A stretch of 36,216 nucleotides of DNA from Pseudolabrys sp. (GTDB lineage: Bacteria > Pseudomonadota > Alphaproteobacteria > Rhizobiales > Xanthobacteraceae). Position 1 is the stretch's first letter; each line of letters starts with the position of its first letter. Below the pieces are notes generated by a model that ran no database searches, was not told where the DNA came from, and saw only the letters and a program-made list of their open reading frames with translations. This document shows, piece by piece, positions 24,183-31,610 of this stretch. The DNA lies in the NCBI GenBank assembly GCA_030651965.1, contig JAUSBQ010000163.1, positions 1 through 36,216 of the forward strand, given 5' to 3'. Position numbers and translations under genes: made by a program.

Positions 24183-24418
24183 CAGGCCACGGCCGGCTCG
24201 GCTTCGCGGAGCGCGGTAATCTGAAGGAATAGCGAAGCGGGATCGACGCCGGGATGGTTGTCGGGCAATAGGTCGAGCGCCATCGCTGATATCTTGTCGA
24301 GCAACAAGTCCAGCGTCGGCGCATCCGCGGCCGCCGGAATATCGTCGCAATGACCGCTCCAGACCGATGCGTCGGCATCCCAGACGGCGGAAATCGTAAA
24401 GATCAGCGGCTTACTCAT
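24182..24418 (-). CDS. DUF1902/HicB-like antitoxin
   Basis: A 78-residue protein of the DUF1902 type, related in fold to HicB: FTISAVWDADASVWSGHCDD, then APTLDLLLDKISAMALDLLPDNHP. DUF1902 genes commonly stand directly before a HicA toxin, and one does here, in the antitoxin-first order. It should neutralise that toxin, which is now frameshifted. The ATG at 24418 is close to the divergent crotonase, leaving 116 bases for both promoters. The Shine-Dalgarno (AGGGCTATTCG) is moderate. No separate DNA-binding domain is visible. Confidence 0.78.
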   Translation of the reverse strand: MSKPLIFTISAVWDADASVWSGHCDDIPAAADAPTLDLLLDKISAMALDLLPDNHPGVDPASLFLQITALREAEPAVA

Positions 24419-24534
24419 CGAATAGCCCTCACAAATTTATTGTAGCCGAATCGGTGACGCGGGGGAAACGATGATTGCCCATGTGGCCGAACCCAAGCGG
24501 CCACGATACAGTTGGATTTAACCTGAGAATCCCC

Positions 24535-25281
24535 ATGTCCGACATCCTGATTACCGACGACGGCCCGATCCGCACCATCCGGATGAACCGGCTGGAGAAG
24601 AAGAACGCGTTGACGCTCGCCATGTACCAGGCGATGGCGGAGGCGATCGGCACCGCCGCCACCACCACCGCGATCCGCTGCCTGCTGATCGCCGGCGGGC
24701 CGACGGCGTTCTGCGCCGGCAACGATATCGGCGACTTCATGAAGGCGGCGGGCTCCGGCGCGCTTGGGGCACCGATCCTGAATTTCCTTTACGCGCTGGC
24801 GCGCTGCGAGAAGCCGATCGTCGCCGCGGTCAACGGCAACGCCGTCGGCGTCGGCACCACCATGCTGCTGCATTGCGACTATGTCGTCGCCGGCGACGCA
24901 GCGAAACTGTCGACGCCGTTCGTCGGCTTGGGGCTCGTGCCGGAGGCGGCGTCGAGCCTGATCGCGCCGCGGCTGATGGGGCAGGCGCGCGCCTTCGCGC
25001 TGCTGGTGATGGGTCAGCCGCTCACCGCCGACGAGGCCAAGGCCGCCGGCATCGTCAACGCCGTGGCAGCAGCAGCGGAGACCGACGCGCAGGCGCTTGC
25101 CGCCGCCGAAAGGATCGCCGCGCTGCCGCCGCAGGGCGTGCTGGAATCGCGCCGGCTGATGCGCGGATCTCCAGAGGAGATCGTCGCGCGCATCGACGAG
25201 GAAGCCGAGGCCTTCAAGGTGCGGTTGCAGTCGCCCGAGGCGCAGGCCGCGTTCATGGCTTTCATGTCGCGGAAGCGGTAG
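24535..25281 (+). CDS. enoyl-CoA hydratase/isomerase (crotonase) family protein
   Basis: A 248-residue crotonase. The oxyanion-hole blocks are AFCAGNDIGDF and AVNGNAVGVGTTMLLHCDYVVA. The catalytic region reads FVGLGLVPEAASSLIAPRLMG, shown only in part by its PEAASS core; a Glu there, followed by small residues, is more typical of delta3,delta2-enoyl-CoA isomerases and PaaG-like enzymes than of classical hydratases. It thus probably shifts double bonds or acts in fatty or aromatic acid breakdown. The ATG at 24535 follows GAGAA. It may work with the acyl-CoA ligase 600 bases upstream, but the toxin-antitoxin locus lies between them. Confidence 0.9.
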   Translation: MSDILITDDGPIRTIRMNRLEKKNALTLAMYQAMAEAIGTAATTTAIRCLLIAGGPTAFCAGNDIGDFMKAAGSGALGAPILNFLYALARCEKPIVAAVNGNAVGVGTTMLLHCDYVVAGDAAKLSTPFVGLGLVPEAASSLIAPRLMGQARAFALLVMGQPLTADEAKAAGIVNAVAAAAETDAQALAAAERIAALPPQGVLESRRLMRGSPEEIVARIDEEAEAFKVRLQSPEAQAAFMAFMSRKR

Positions 25282-25287
25282 CGAGCC

Positions 25288-25614
25288 CTACCGTCCCATC
25301 AGAGTGTTCGGGCTGAAATAGCGATCGGTGTTATTGCGCTGATCGAACGACTCGCGGCCGCCGAATTGCAGCGTGGTGTTGCCGTTGCGATAGGTCGAGC
25401 GGTCGCTGCTGTCGCCGGTCATGCGCGATTTGGCGCGGTCGGCGGGATCGGTGAATTTGGTGGCGTCGCCGGTGTTGCCGGGCGCTGCATTGTCGATGGT
25501 GAAAGCCTGTGCGCCGGCAGTCGCCAGCATCACGATGGCGGCGGCGCCGGCCAGCCCGGCCAGGGCGCGGCCCGCTCGGGAACGCAGGCGCAGGGGCGAA
25601 TGCGGGAGAACCAT
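25288..25614 (-). CDS. small exported protein of unknown function
   Basis: A 108-residue protein with a clear signal peptide: basic start, hydrophobic core LAGLAGAAAIVMLATAG, cleavage near AQA-FTI. The mature part of about 70 residues is polar, rich in Asp, Asn, Arg and Thr, without cysteines, and ends TDRYFSPNTLMGR. The ATG at 25614 follows AAAGGG. The frame continues upstream but through a terminator. No family is recognised. It converges on the crotonase gene, with six bases between the stops. Confidence 0.65.
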   Translation of the reverse strand: MVLPHSPLRLRSRAGRALAGLAGAAAIVMLATAGAQAFTIDNAAPGNTGDATKFTDPADRAKSRMTGDSSDRSTYRNGNTTLQFGGRESFDQRNNTDRYFSPNTLMGR

Positions 25615-25706
25615 GGCAGCCCTTTCGATCTTGCAGCGCATTGCCGAAGCGAAGCCTGAAAATAAGGCCAGAGCGGGGCTTTGGCAAATGAGGCGCCGGC
25701 GGGCCG

Positions 25707-25748
25707 CAAAAAGCAAAAGGCCGGCCCGCGCGACGAGGCGCAAGCCGG
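25707..25748 (-). terminator. rho-independent terminator after the minus-strand YdcH-like gene
   Basis: On the minus strand CCGGCTTGCGC pairs with GCGCGGGCCGG (two wobbles) around a 6-base loop (25721-25748), followed by CCTTTTGCTTTTT. It separates this gene from the exported-protein gene downstream. Confidence 0.75.
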
Positions 25749-25781
25749 CATTCTCAAATTCCGAAATTCAGTCTGGCGGGA

Positions 25782-25967
25782 TCAGTGAACGCTGTCGTGC
25801 TCGGAAAGCCGCAGACGTTCGATCTCGTCCTTCAGCAGCAATTTACGCCGTTTGAGTTCCACCACTTCCAGATCGTCGACCGCGGGGTGCGCTTGGCAAT
25901 CGTTTATTTGTTCGTTGAGTGCCCGGTGCTTTTTTTCAAGTTCCGCAAGATGCGATTGCATCGACAT
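25782..25967 (-). CDS. YdcH/DUF465 family small protein
   Basis: A 61-residue coiled-coil protein of the YdcH/DUF465 family: HLAELEKKHRALNEQINDCQ, then the hallmark LEVVELKRRKLLLKDEIERL. Its function is unknown; such small helical proteins are abundant in alphaproteobacteria. The ATG at 25967 follows GAGGAG by about ten bases; a second ATG two codons later is equally possible. A paralogue lies head-to-head at 26265, and the 297 bases between them must hold both promoters. Confidence 0.87.
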   Translation of the reverse strand: MSMQSHLAELEKKHRALNEQINDCQAHPAVDDLEVVELKRRKLLLKDEIERLRLSEHDSVH

Positions 25968-26264
25968 GCCGAATGTCTCCTCAATCCTGGTTTCAGATGA
26001 TGTTGGCTCTCTGATTTGGCACGCTCTTAAATGACGCTACATTAAGAACGTAAGTCTACCCCGAAGGGTGCGCAAGGGCGACGGTAAAGCGCGGTTAGCG
26101 AACCTTCAACTTTGGAACCGAAGCCTTTGATCGGCAGGGGTAATTTCACCGGCTTGAAGGCGCCTGTGGAAAACGTGATAATTCGGTCGCTTGCGTCTCC
26201 AGTTACCTCTCAAGGTTCCCCAAGGGTTTTCGATGCTCGGACGTCAAGCAAACAAGCGGTGGCG

Positions 26265-26471
26265 ATGAACGACAACGAAGAAGTCGCCTTGCGCGAGCAA
26301 CTGGCCCGCCTGCAACAGGAGCATCGCGACCTCGACGCCGCGATCGCCGCGCTGGCGACGTCGCCGGGGTCCGACCTGATCCAGGTGCAGCGGCTGAAGA
26401 AGCGCAAGCTGGTGCTGCGCGACAATATCCGGCAGATCGAGGACCAGATCACGCCAGATATTATCGCCTAG
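26265..26471 (+). CDS. YdcH/DUF465 family small protein, second copy
   Basis: A 68-residue paralogue of the previous gene: LREQLARLQQEHRDLDAAIA, then the family core LIQVQRLKKRKLVLRDNIRQ and a short tail. It is coiled-coil throughout, and its function is unknown. The ATG at 26265 is chosen from the family's usual start; its Shine-Dalgarno is poor, and the open frame to 26112 has no similarity and different composition. The pair diverges from a shared gap, suggesting an old inverted duplication. The diguanylate cyclase gene converges on it with three bases between the stop codons. Confidence 0.85.
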   Translation: MNDNEEVALREQLARLQQEHRDLDAAIAALATSPGSDLIQVQRLKKRKLVLRDNIRQIEDQITPDIIA

Positions 26472-26474
26472 CCG

Positions 26475-27113
26475 TCAACCCCGCCTGCCCTTCTTGCGCG
26501 CATACATCGCCTTGTCGGCGGCGTCGATGACCGCGGCAACGCCGGCGCCGGGCGACAGCGGCACCGCGCCGGCGCTGGCGCCGACCGATAGCGATGCCGG
26601 GCCGTGATCGGCGCGCACATTGGCGATCAGGGTTTCCAGGTCAGTTGCCTTGGCGGCCGCGCGGTCGGCATCGACGTTCCACATCAGCACGCCGAACTCG
26701 TCGCCGCCGAGCCGCGCCACCACGTCGGAAGCGCGCACATTGGCGCGCAGTCCCGAGGCCACCGCCTTGAGCAGCGCGTCGCCGGCCGCATGGCCGTGCA
26801 GGTCGTTGACCGCCTTGAAGCCGTCGAGGTCGATGAACATCAGCGCCGCGGGCGTACCGTAACGCTGGACATAGGCCAGCGAGCGCGACAGTTCGCGCTC
26901 AAAGCCGCGCCGGTTGAGAATGTCGAGCAGCGGGTCGACGTCGGCGCGGGTTTCCAGTTCCGCGATTTTGCGCTCGGCCTCGGCCAGCGCCTGGCGCAGC
27001 CGCTCGACCTCGGCGACCAGCCGGTCGGCCGGTGCGAGCAGCAAGTCGCGGTCGTCTGCGGGGTCTGCGGTCAAGAGTCCGGCCTTTGGTGAGGGTGGCG
27101 GCGAATCTCCCAC
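26475..27113 (-). CDS. diguanylate cyclase (GGDEF)
   Basis: A 212-residue soluble protein. Residues about 30-58 are a coiled coil ([21 protein letters not shown] in part), likely for dimerisation. Residues 60-212 are a GGDEF domain with an intact active site G136-G-D-E-F140 and an intact inhibitory site R127-A-S-D130, so it should make c-di-GMP with product feedback. It has no sensor domain and no membrane segment. The start is GTG at 27113, supported by AGGAG five bases upstream. It is divergent from purE with 118 bases between. Together with the EAL protein at 5372 it makes two c-di-GMP proteins in the window. Confidence 0.92.
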   Translation of the reverse strand: MGDSPPPSPKAGLLTADPADDRDLLLAPADRLVAEVERLRQALAEAERKIAELETRADVDPLLDILNRRGFERELSRSLAYVQRYGTPAALMFIDLDGFKAVNDLHGHAAGDALLKAVASGLRANVRASDVVARLGGDEFGVLMWNVDADRAAAKATDLETLIANVRADHGPASLSVGASAGAVPLSPGAGVAAVIDAADKAMYARKKGRRG

Positions 27114-27231
27114 AACTCCTGGAAGTATAGCGCGTTCCCTGCGCAGCTTTCACCTTGCCAGCGGGGGTTCCAGACCTATAATCCGCCGCTTCCTAAAAGC
27201 CCGCCGGGCTGCGGGATTGGGGGAGCAAATC

Positions 27232-27714
27232 GTGGCAAAACCGGTCGCAATCATCATGGGCAGTCAATCCGACTGGGCCACGATGAAGCATACTACCGAG
27301 ACGCTCGACGCGCTCAAGATCGGCTATGAGGCCCTGATCGTCTCGGCGCACCGCACACCGAAGCGGCTGTACGACTTCGCCCATGGCGCGCGCGACAAGG
27401 GTTTCAAGGTAGTGATCGCCGGCGCCGGCGGCGCCGCCCACCTTCCCGGCATGGCCGCCTCAATGACGCCGTTGCCGGTGCTCGGCGTGCCGATCAATAC
27501 CCATGCGCTGGAAGGCAAGGATTCACTGCTGTCGATCTTGCAGATGCCCGGCGGCATTCCGGTCGGCACCCTGGCGATCGGCAAGGCCGGCGCGATCAAC
27601 GCCGCGCTGCTCGCCGCCGCGATCCTGGCGCTGTCGGACAAAGCGGTCGCCAAACGGCTCGATGCCTGGCGCGCCAAACAGACCAAGGCCGTGGCCAAGA
27701 GGCCGAAGGATTGA
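27232..27714 (+). CDS. purE: N5-carboxyaminoimidazole ribonucleotide mutase
   Basis: A 160-residue class I PurE, which moves the carboxyl of N5-CAIR to give CAIR in purine synthesis. Motifs: [12 protein letters not shown] (phosphate site), [13 protein letters not shown] (catalytic His), [11 protein letters not shown] and [18 protein letters not shown]. The start is GTG at 27232 (GTG-GCA-AAA), preceded by GGGGGAG; the longer upstream frame has no similarity. purK follows after seven bases, the normal purEK operon. Confidence 0.96.
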   Translation: MAKPVAIIMGSQSDWATMKHTTETLDALKIGYEALIVSAHRTPKRLYDFAHGARDKGFKVVIAGAGGAAHLPGMAASMTPLPVLGVPINTHALEGKDSLLSILQMPGGIPVGTLAIGKAGAINAALLAAAILALSDKAVAKRLDAWRAKQTKAVAKRPKD

Positions 27715-27721
27715 TTTCAAG

Positions 27722-28798
27722 TTGCTGAAACCCGGATCGACGATCGGCATTCTCGGCGGCGGCCAGCTCGGGCGCATGCTGGCGCTCGCGGCGGCACGGC
27801 TCGGGCTGCATTGCCATATCTATTCGCCGGAGAAGGATTCCGGCGCATTTGAAGTGGTGCGCGCCTCGACCTGCGCGGCTTATGAAGACGAGGCGGCACT
27901 GGCGCGTTTCGCCGCGTCGGTCGACGTCATCACCTATGAATTCGAAAACATCCCGGCGAAGACCGCGGCCTATCTCGCCAAGCGCAAGCCGGTGTTTCCC
28001 GCTCCGCATGTGCTGGAACTGACGCAGGACCGGCTGATCGAAAAGAATTTCATCAGCGGTTTGAAGATCGCCGTCGCGCCTTACGCCGCCGTGCATTCGG
28101 CGTCGCAACTGATGGCCGGGCTGGACAAAGTCGGCCGGCCCGCCGTGCTGAAGACGACGACGATGGGTTATGACGGCAAGGGCCAGGTCAAGATCATGCC
28201 GGGCGACGACGCCAATGCGGCGTGGCGCAAACTCAAGAACGCGCCGTGCATTCTCGAAGGCTTCGTGACTTTCGAGCGCGAAGTCTCGGTCGTGGCCGCG
28301 CGTTCCGCCGATGGCAAGGTCGAATGCTTCGAGGTCACCGAGAACGAGCACCGCGACCACATTCTCAAGGTCTCGACCGTGCCGGCCAAGGTGTCGCCGG
28401 CGCTGGCCACCGAGGCCAAGCGCATCGCCACCCGCATCGCCAAGGCGTTCGATTATGTCGGCGTGTTCGCGGTCGAGATGTTCGTGGTGAAAGACGGGAA
28501 GAAGCAGTCGGTGCTGGTCAACGAGATCGCGCCGCGCGTTCACAACTCCGGCCATTGGACCATCGACGGCGCGACGGTGTCGCAATTCGAGCAGCATATC
28601 CGCGCCGTCGCCGGCTGGCCCTTGGCCAAACCTATAAGGCTCGGCCGCAAGGTCGAGATGATCAACCTGATCGGCGCCGAAGTGCACGACCTCGCCGACT
28701 GGCTGGCGACGCCGGGCACCTCGGTGCATCTCTACGGCAAGACCGACGCCCGCGCCGGCCGCAAGATGGGGCATGTGACACGGGTTTATCCGAAGTAG
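27722..28798 (+). CDS. purK: N5-carboxyaminoimidazole ribonucleotide synthase
   Basis: A 358-residue ATP-grasp enzyme that carboxylates AIR with bicarbonate and ATP, feeding PurE. It starts with TIGILGGGQLGRMLALAA, then the ATP-grasp blocks TTTMGYDGKGQ, ILEGFVTFEREVSVV and VNEIAPRVHNSGHWTID. The start is uncertain: the frame is open far upstream inside purE, and no ATG or GTG lies near the expected N-terminus. TTG at 27722 gives the right length and has AAGGA 11 bases upstream. It is translationally close to purE. Confidence 0.94.
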   Translation: MLKPGSTIGILGGGQLGRMLALAAARLGLHCHIYSPEKDSGAFEVVRASTCAAYEDEAALARFAASVDVITYEFENIPAKTAAYLAKRKPVFPAPHVLELTQDRLIEKNFISGLKIAVAPYAAVHSASQLMAGLDKVGRPAVLKTTTMGYDGKGQVKIMPGDDANAAWRKLKNAPCILEGFVTFEREVSVVAARSADGKVECFEVTENEHRDHILKVSTVPAKVSPALATEAKRIATRIAKAFDYVGVFAVEMFVVKDGKKQSVLVNEIAPRVHNSGHWTIDGATVSQFEQHIRAVAGWPLAKPIRLGRKVEMINLIGAEVHDLADWLATPGTSVHLYGKTDARAGRKMGHVTRVYPK

Positions 28799-28806
28799 GG
28801 CCTCTC

Positions 28807-29466
28807 ATGTCTATGACGCTTTACTTTCATCCGCTGTCGTCGTTCTGCCACAAGGCGCTGACGGCGCTTTACGAGAACGACACACCGTTCACGCCGCATG
28901 TTGTCGATCTCGGCGATCCGGCATCGAACGCGGCGTTCAAGAAGGTATGGCCGGTCGGAAAGTTTCCGGTGCTGCGTGACGAAGCGAGCAACCGGCTGAT
29001 CCCGGAATCGACCAGCATCATAGAATATCTCTCGCTGCATTATCCCGGCCGCATCAAACTCGTGCCGGACGACGCCGAACTGGCCGCGGCCGTGCGAGAG
29101 ACCGACCGGTTTTACGATCTCAACGTCCATGTGCCGATGCAGAAGATCATCACCGACCGGATTCGCCCGGCCGGCAAGAATGATACGTTCGGCGTCGACC
29201 AGGCGCGCGAGCTGCTGCACACTGCGCTCGGCATTGCAGAGAAGAAAATGGCGTCGCGGCCCTGGGCAACAGGTGCCCTGTTCACGATGGCCGACTGCGC
29301 GGCCGCGCCAACGCTGTTTTACACGGACATGGCAATCATGCCGCTGGCCGGCGCCTATCCCCATCTCGCCGGCTATCTCGGCCGGATCAAGGACCGGTCG
29401 TCCTATGGCCGCGTCCTCAAGGAGGCCGAGCCTTACCTGCATTGGGTCCCGCGCGAAAAAGTGTAG
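28807..29466 (+). CDS. glutathione S-transferase family protein
   Basis: A 219-residue GST: thioredoxin-like N-terminal domain (TLYFHPLSSFCHKALTALYE with a Ser/Cys pair at the usual active-site place, GKFPVLRDE with the cis-Pro, PESTSIIEYL for glutathione) and an all-helical C-terminal domain (about 90-219, FTMADCAAAPTLFY). It probably conjugates or reduces small electrophiles; the substrate is unknown. The ATG at 28807 lies eight bases after the purK stop behind AGGG, so it may be transcribed with purEK without being part of purine synthesis. Confidence 0.88.
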   Translation: MSMTLYFHPLSSFCHKALTALYENDTPFTPHVVDLGDPASNAAFKKVWPVGKFPVLRDEASNRLIPESTSIIEYLSLHYPGRIKLVPDDAELAAAVRETDRFYDLNVHVPMQKIITDRIRPAGKNDTFGVDQARELLHTALGIAEKKMASRPWATGALFTMADCAAAPTLFYTDMAIMPLAGAYPHLAGYLGRIKDRSSYGRVLKEAEPYLHWVPREKV

Positions 29467-29512
29467 GTATTGTCGATTCGTGCAATAGTTGTATCTCCAT
29501 CGGAGATGCAAC

Positions 29513-30130
29513 TTGAACGAACACACTTTCCCCGACCGCCTTCGGCTGCCGCTGGAGTTCGACCCGGCGCGGTTGGCCGCCGACTTGGCGGCGCTGTCGG
29601 CGGGCTCCTGGATCGCCCATTTCGTCACCCAGAACTATGACGGGGACTGGAGCGTCATCCCGCTGCGCGGCCCCGCCGGCGCGCGCCACCCGGTGCAGAT
29701 GATCTATTCCGACCCGGCCTGCGCCGAGTACCAGGACACCCCGTGGCTTGCCGCCGCGCCATATCTGCGCGAGGTGCTCGCCGCCCTCGCCTGCCCGCTC
29801 CAGGCGGTGCGGCTGATGCGGCTCTCGCCCGGCTCCTTCATCAAGGAGCATCGTGACCATGATCTGGCCTTCGAAGACGGCACGGTCCGTCTCCACATAC
29901 CGGTGACGACCAATGACGGGGTTGATTTCCGCCTCAACGGCGTTCGCTGTGTCATGGCGGCCGGTTCCGCCTGGTATCTGCGCCTGTCAGACCCCCACAA
30001 AGTCGCCAACCGGGGCGACAGCGACCGGGTGCATCTGGTGATCGACGCCACGGTCAATGGCTGGGTTCAGGCCCTGTTCGAGCGGGCGGCGGGGGCGGTT
30101 CCCGTAGGCGGGCGAGGGAAGGACCAATAG
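29513..30130 (+). CDS. aspartyl/asparaginyl beta-hydroxylase-like protein
   Basis: A 205-residue protein of the Asp/Asn beta-hydroxylase family, iron(II)- and 2-oxoglutarate-dependent by family rule. The metal ligands are H113-R-D115 in KEHRDHDL and a distal His in DRVHLVID; the oxoglutarate Arg is probably in TVRLHIP or NRGDSDR. It has no signal peptide or membrane anchor. The substrate is unknown. The start TTG at 29513 follows CGGAGA by about seven bases, and gives NEHTFPDRLRLPLEFD at the N-terminus; a TTG at 29489 lacks such a site. Confidence 0.88.
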   Translation: MNEHTFPDRLRLPLEFDPARLAADLAALSAGSWIAHFVTQNYDGDWSVIPLRGPAGARHPVQMIYSDPACAEYQDTPWLAAAPYLREVLAALACPLQAVRLMRLSPGSFIKEHRDHDLAFEDGTVRLHIPVTTNDGVDFRLNGVRCVMAAGSAWYLRLSDPHKVANRGDSDRVHLVIDATVNGWVQALFERAAGAVPVGGRGKDQ

Positions 30131-30228
30131 ACTCGCCGAAACAAGTCTGCTAAAGCCACCCGACTCAAAGAGCCCATTTTTTGCGGCTTTTGACCGAAAT
30201 TCGTTTCGACACCAACGAAGGAGCCTGC

Positions 30229-30546
30229 GTGCAAGTTCTCGTTCGCGACAACAACGTCGACCAAGCCCTCAAGGCGCTCAAGAAGAAGATGCAGCGTGAG
30301 GGCATCTTCCGCGAAATGAAGCTTCGCGGCCATTACGAAAAGCCGTCGGAAAAGAAGGCGCGCGAAAAGGCTGAAGCCGTCCGCCGCGCCCGCAAGCTGG
30401 CGCGCAAGAAGATGCAGCGCGAAGGCCTGCTGCCGATGAAGCCGCGGATCATTCCGGGCGCTGCCGGTCCTGGCGGCGCGGGTGGTCCGGGCGGTGCCGG
30501 TGGCCGTGGCGGTCGTGGTGGCGCCGGCGGCCCGCCGCGCTTCTAG
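30229..30546 (+). CDS. rpsU: 30S ribosomal protein S21 with Gly-rich tail
   Basis: A 105-residue S21. The first 70 or so residues are the normal basic helical protein ([40 protein letters not shown]). Residues about 76-105 form a tail of Gly, Ala, Pro and Arg ending GGPPRF, much longer than in enterics but seen in Bradyrhizobium-like species. S21 sits by the 16S 3' end and helps initiation. The start is GTG at 30229 behind AAGGAG; the upstream frame is non-conserved. A terminator follows. Confidence 0.95.
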   Translation: MQVLVRDNNVDQALKALKKKMQREGIFREMKLRGHYEKPSEKKAREKAEAVRRARKLARKKMQREGLLPMKPRIIPGAAGPGGAGGPGGAGGRGGRGGAGGPPRF

Positions 30547-30567
30547 TCGCAAGTTAGATTTTGTTGC

Positions 30568-30597
30568 AAAGCGCGGGTCCTCACGGGTCCGCGCTTT
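30568..30597 (+). terminator. rho-independent terminator after rpsU
   Basis: AAAGCGCGG and CCGCGCTTT pair with a 12-base loop, followed by a short T run. It overlaps the last codons of the converging alpha/beta hydrolase gene. The T tract is only four bases, so strength is moderate. Confidence 0.7.
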
Positions 30598-31399
30598 TGC
30601 GTTGCGTGTCGGCGAGAAACTCCCGCACCGCCGCGAGTATGCCGTCGTCGTCGCTGTGGACATGATCGGCGTCGGGAAAGCGCACCATGCGTTTGGGCTC
30701 ATTGGCCATGGCAAAGAGCCGCTCGCCAAAGCGAACCGAGATCACCCGATCCTTGACGCCGTGCATCACCAGCAGCGGCGCGCGAACCGCGCCGATGCGG
30801 CGGTCGGAGTGATAGCGATCGCGCAACAGCCAGCGCGCCGGCAGGTAAGGAAACGCCGCCGCGGCGACGTCCACCGCCGACGTATAGGGCGCTTCGAGAA
30901 TGAGCCCGCCGACCGGATGGCGCGCCGCGACTTCCACCGCTATGCCGCTGCCGAGCGAAAAGCCCCAGGGCACGATGCGCGACGGCGCGTAACGCGCGGC
31001 GGCGTACCGGTAGGCCGCCTCGCCATCGGCGATCAGTCCGGCCTCGCTGGGCGTGCCGGTTGAGCCGGCGTAACCGCGAAACGACAGCGCGATGAGCCCG
31101 GTGCCGTCCGCCACCAGAGCGCGGAAGCGCGGCACGCGCCATGCCAGTACCTCGCCATTGCCGTGAAAGAACACGACGACCGGCCTGCCGGCGCGCGCCG
31201 GGACATGCCAGGCGATGGCCTTCTCGCCATCGGCGGTGTCGAGCAAAAGCTCCTGGGCCTGCGGAAAGCCGGCGGCGGCGGGCAGCGAGCGCTCGACCTG
31301 GGGGACCGGATACATGATCGCGCGCTGCATCAGATAGAGCGCGGCGACGAGCCCGCCATAGCCGAGCACGACAATGCCGATCCATTTCAACACAGCCAT
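30581..31399 (-). CDS. membrane-anchored alpha/beta hydrolase (Bem46/ABHD13-like)
   Basis: A 272-residue serine hydrolase. Residues about 5-24 are a hydrophobic helix (signal anchor). The hydrolase fold follows with VVVFFHGNGE (oxyanion region), nucleophile S148 in WGFSLGSG, acid D217 in HGVKDRVI and H246 in DADHVHSD, so the triad is complete. It resembles Bem46/ABHD13-type esterases with unknown substrate. The ATG at 31399 is the first; no clear Shine-Dalgarno is seen. It converges on rpsU and is divergent from the HWE kinase. Confidence 0.88.
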   Translation of the reverse strand: MAVLKWIGIVVLGYGGLVAALYLMQRAIMYPVPQVERSLPAAAGFPQAQELLLDTADGEKAIAWHVPARAGRPVVVFFHGNGEVLAWRVPRFRALVADGTGLIALSFRGYAGSTGTPSEAGLIADGEAAYRYAAARYAPSRIVPWGFSLGSGIAVEVAARHPVGGLILEAPYTSAVDVAAAAFPYLPARWLLRDRYHSDRRIGAVRAPLLVMHGVKDRVISVRFGERLFAMANEPKRMVRFPDADHVHSDDDGILAAVREFLADTQRKSADP

Positions 31400-31510
31400 A
31401 GCCGCACCCTACCATGCCGGCCCGTCTCGACGGGGCCGGACCGGGCCGCGCCGCCAGTGCAAATGACAGGGGTTAAGCTCCCGTCAGACCGGCATTTTAA
31501 AGCTTTTCGC

Positions 31511-31540
31511 GGAACCATACGTGTACAAGCGGCTTTAGTA
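31511..31540 (+). promoter_or_regulatory. possible EcfG (general stress sigma) promoter
   Basis: GGAACC at 31511-31516, then about 16 bases, then CTTTA resembles the GGAAC-N16/17-CGTT consensus of alphaproteobacterial EcfG with one mismatch in the -10. It lies about 70 bases before the HWE kinase start. The imperfect -10 makes this a weak call. Confidence 0.25.
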
Positions 31541-31571
31541 GCATTGGGGCAGGTCAGCCCCGCGGGAATCG

Positions 31572-31609
31572 GGGGCTAGATACATCGGGTGGGGCTAGAT
31601 ACATCGGGT
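31572..31609 (+). repeat. perfect 19-bp tandem duplication at the kinase start
   Basis: GGGGCTAGATACATCGGGT occurs twice without a gap (31572-31590 and 31591-31609). One base later comes the ATG at 31611. The second copy therefore forms the ribosome-binding region of the HWE kinase gene, and its only Shine-Dalgarno-like feature is CGGGT. Confidence 0.95.
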
Positions 31610-31610
31610 A

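Noticed and set aside
23898-24350. 150-residue protein reading through the second hicA
   Set aside because: Only its middle is HicA-like; the N-terminal part is antitoxin in another frame and the tail is the result of the frameshift.
31413-31437. CCCGTC-TC-GACGGG hairpin upstream of the alpha/beta hydrolase start
   Set aside because: It has a bulge, no T tract and no clear target; such short GC palindromes are expected by chance here.
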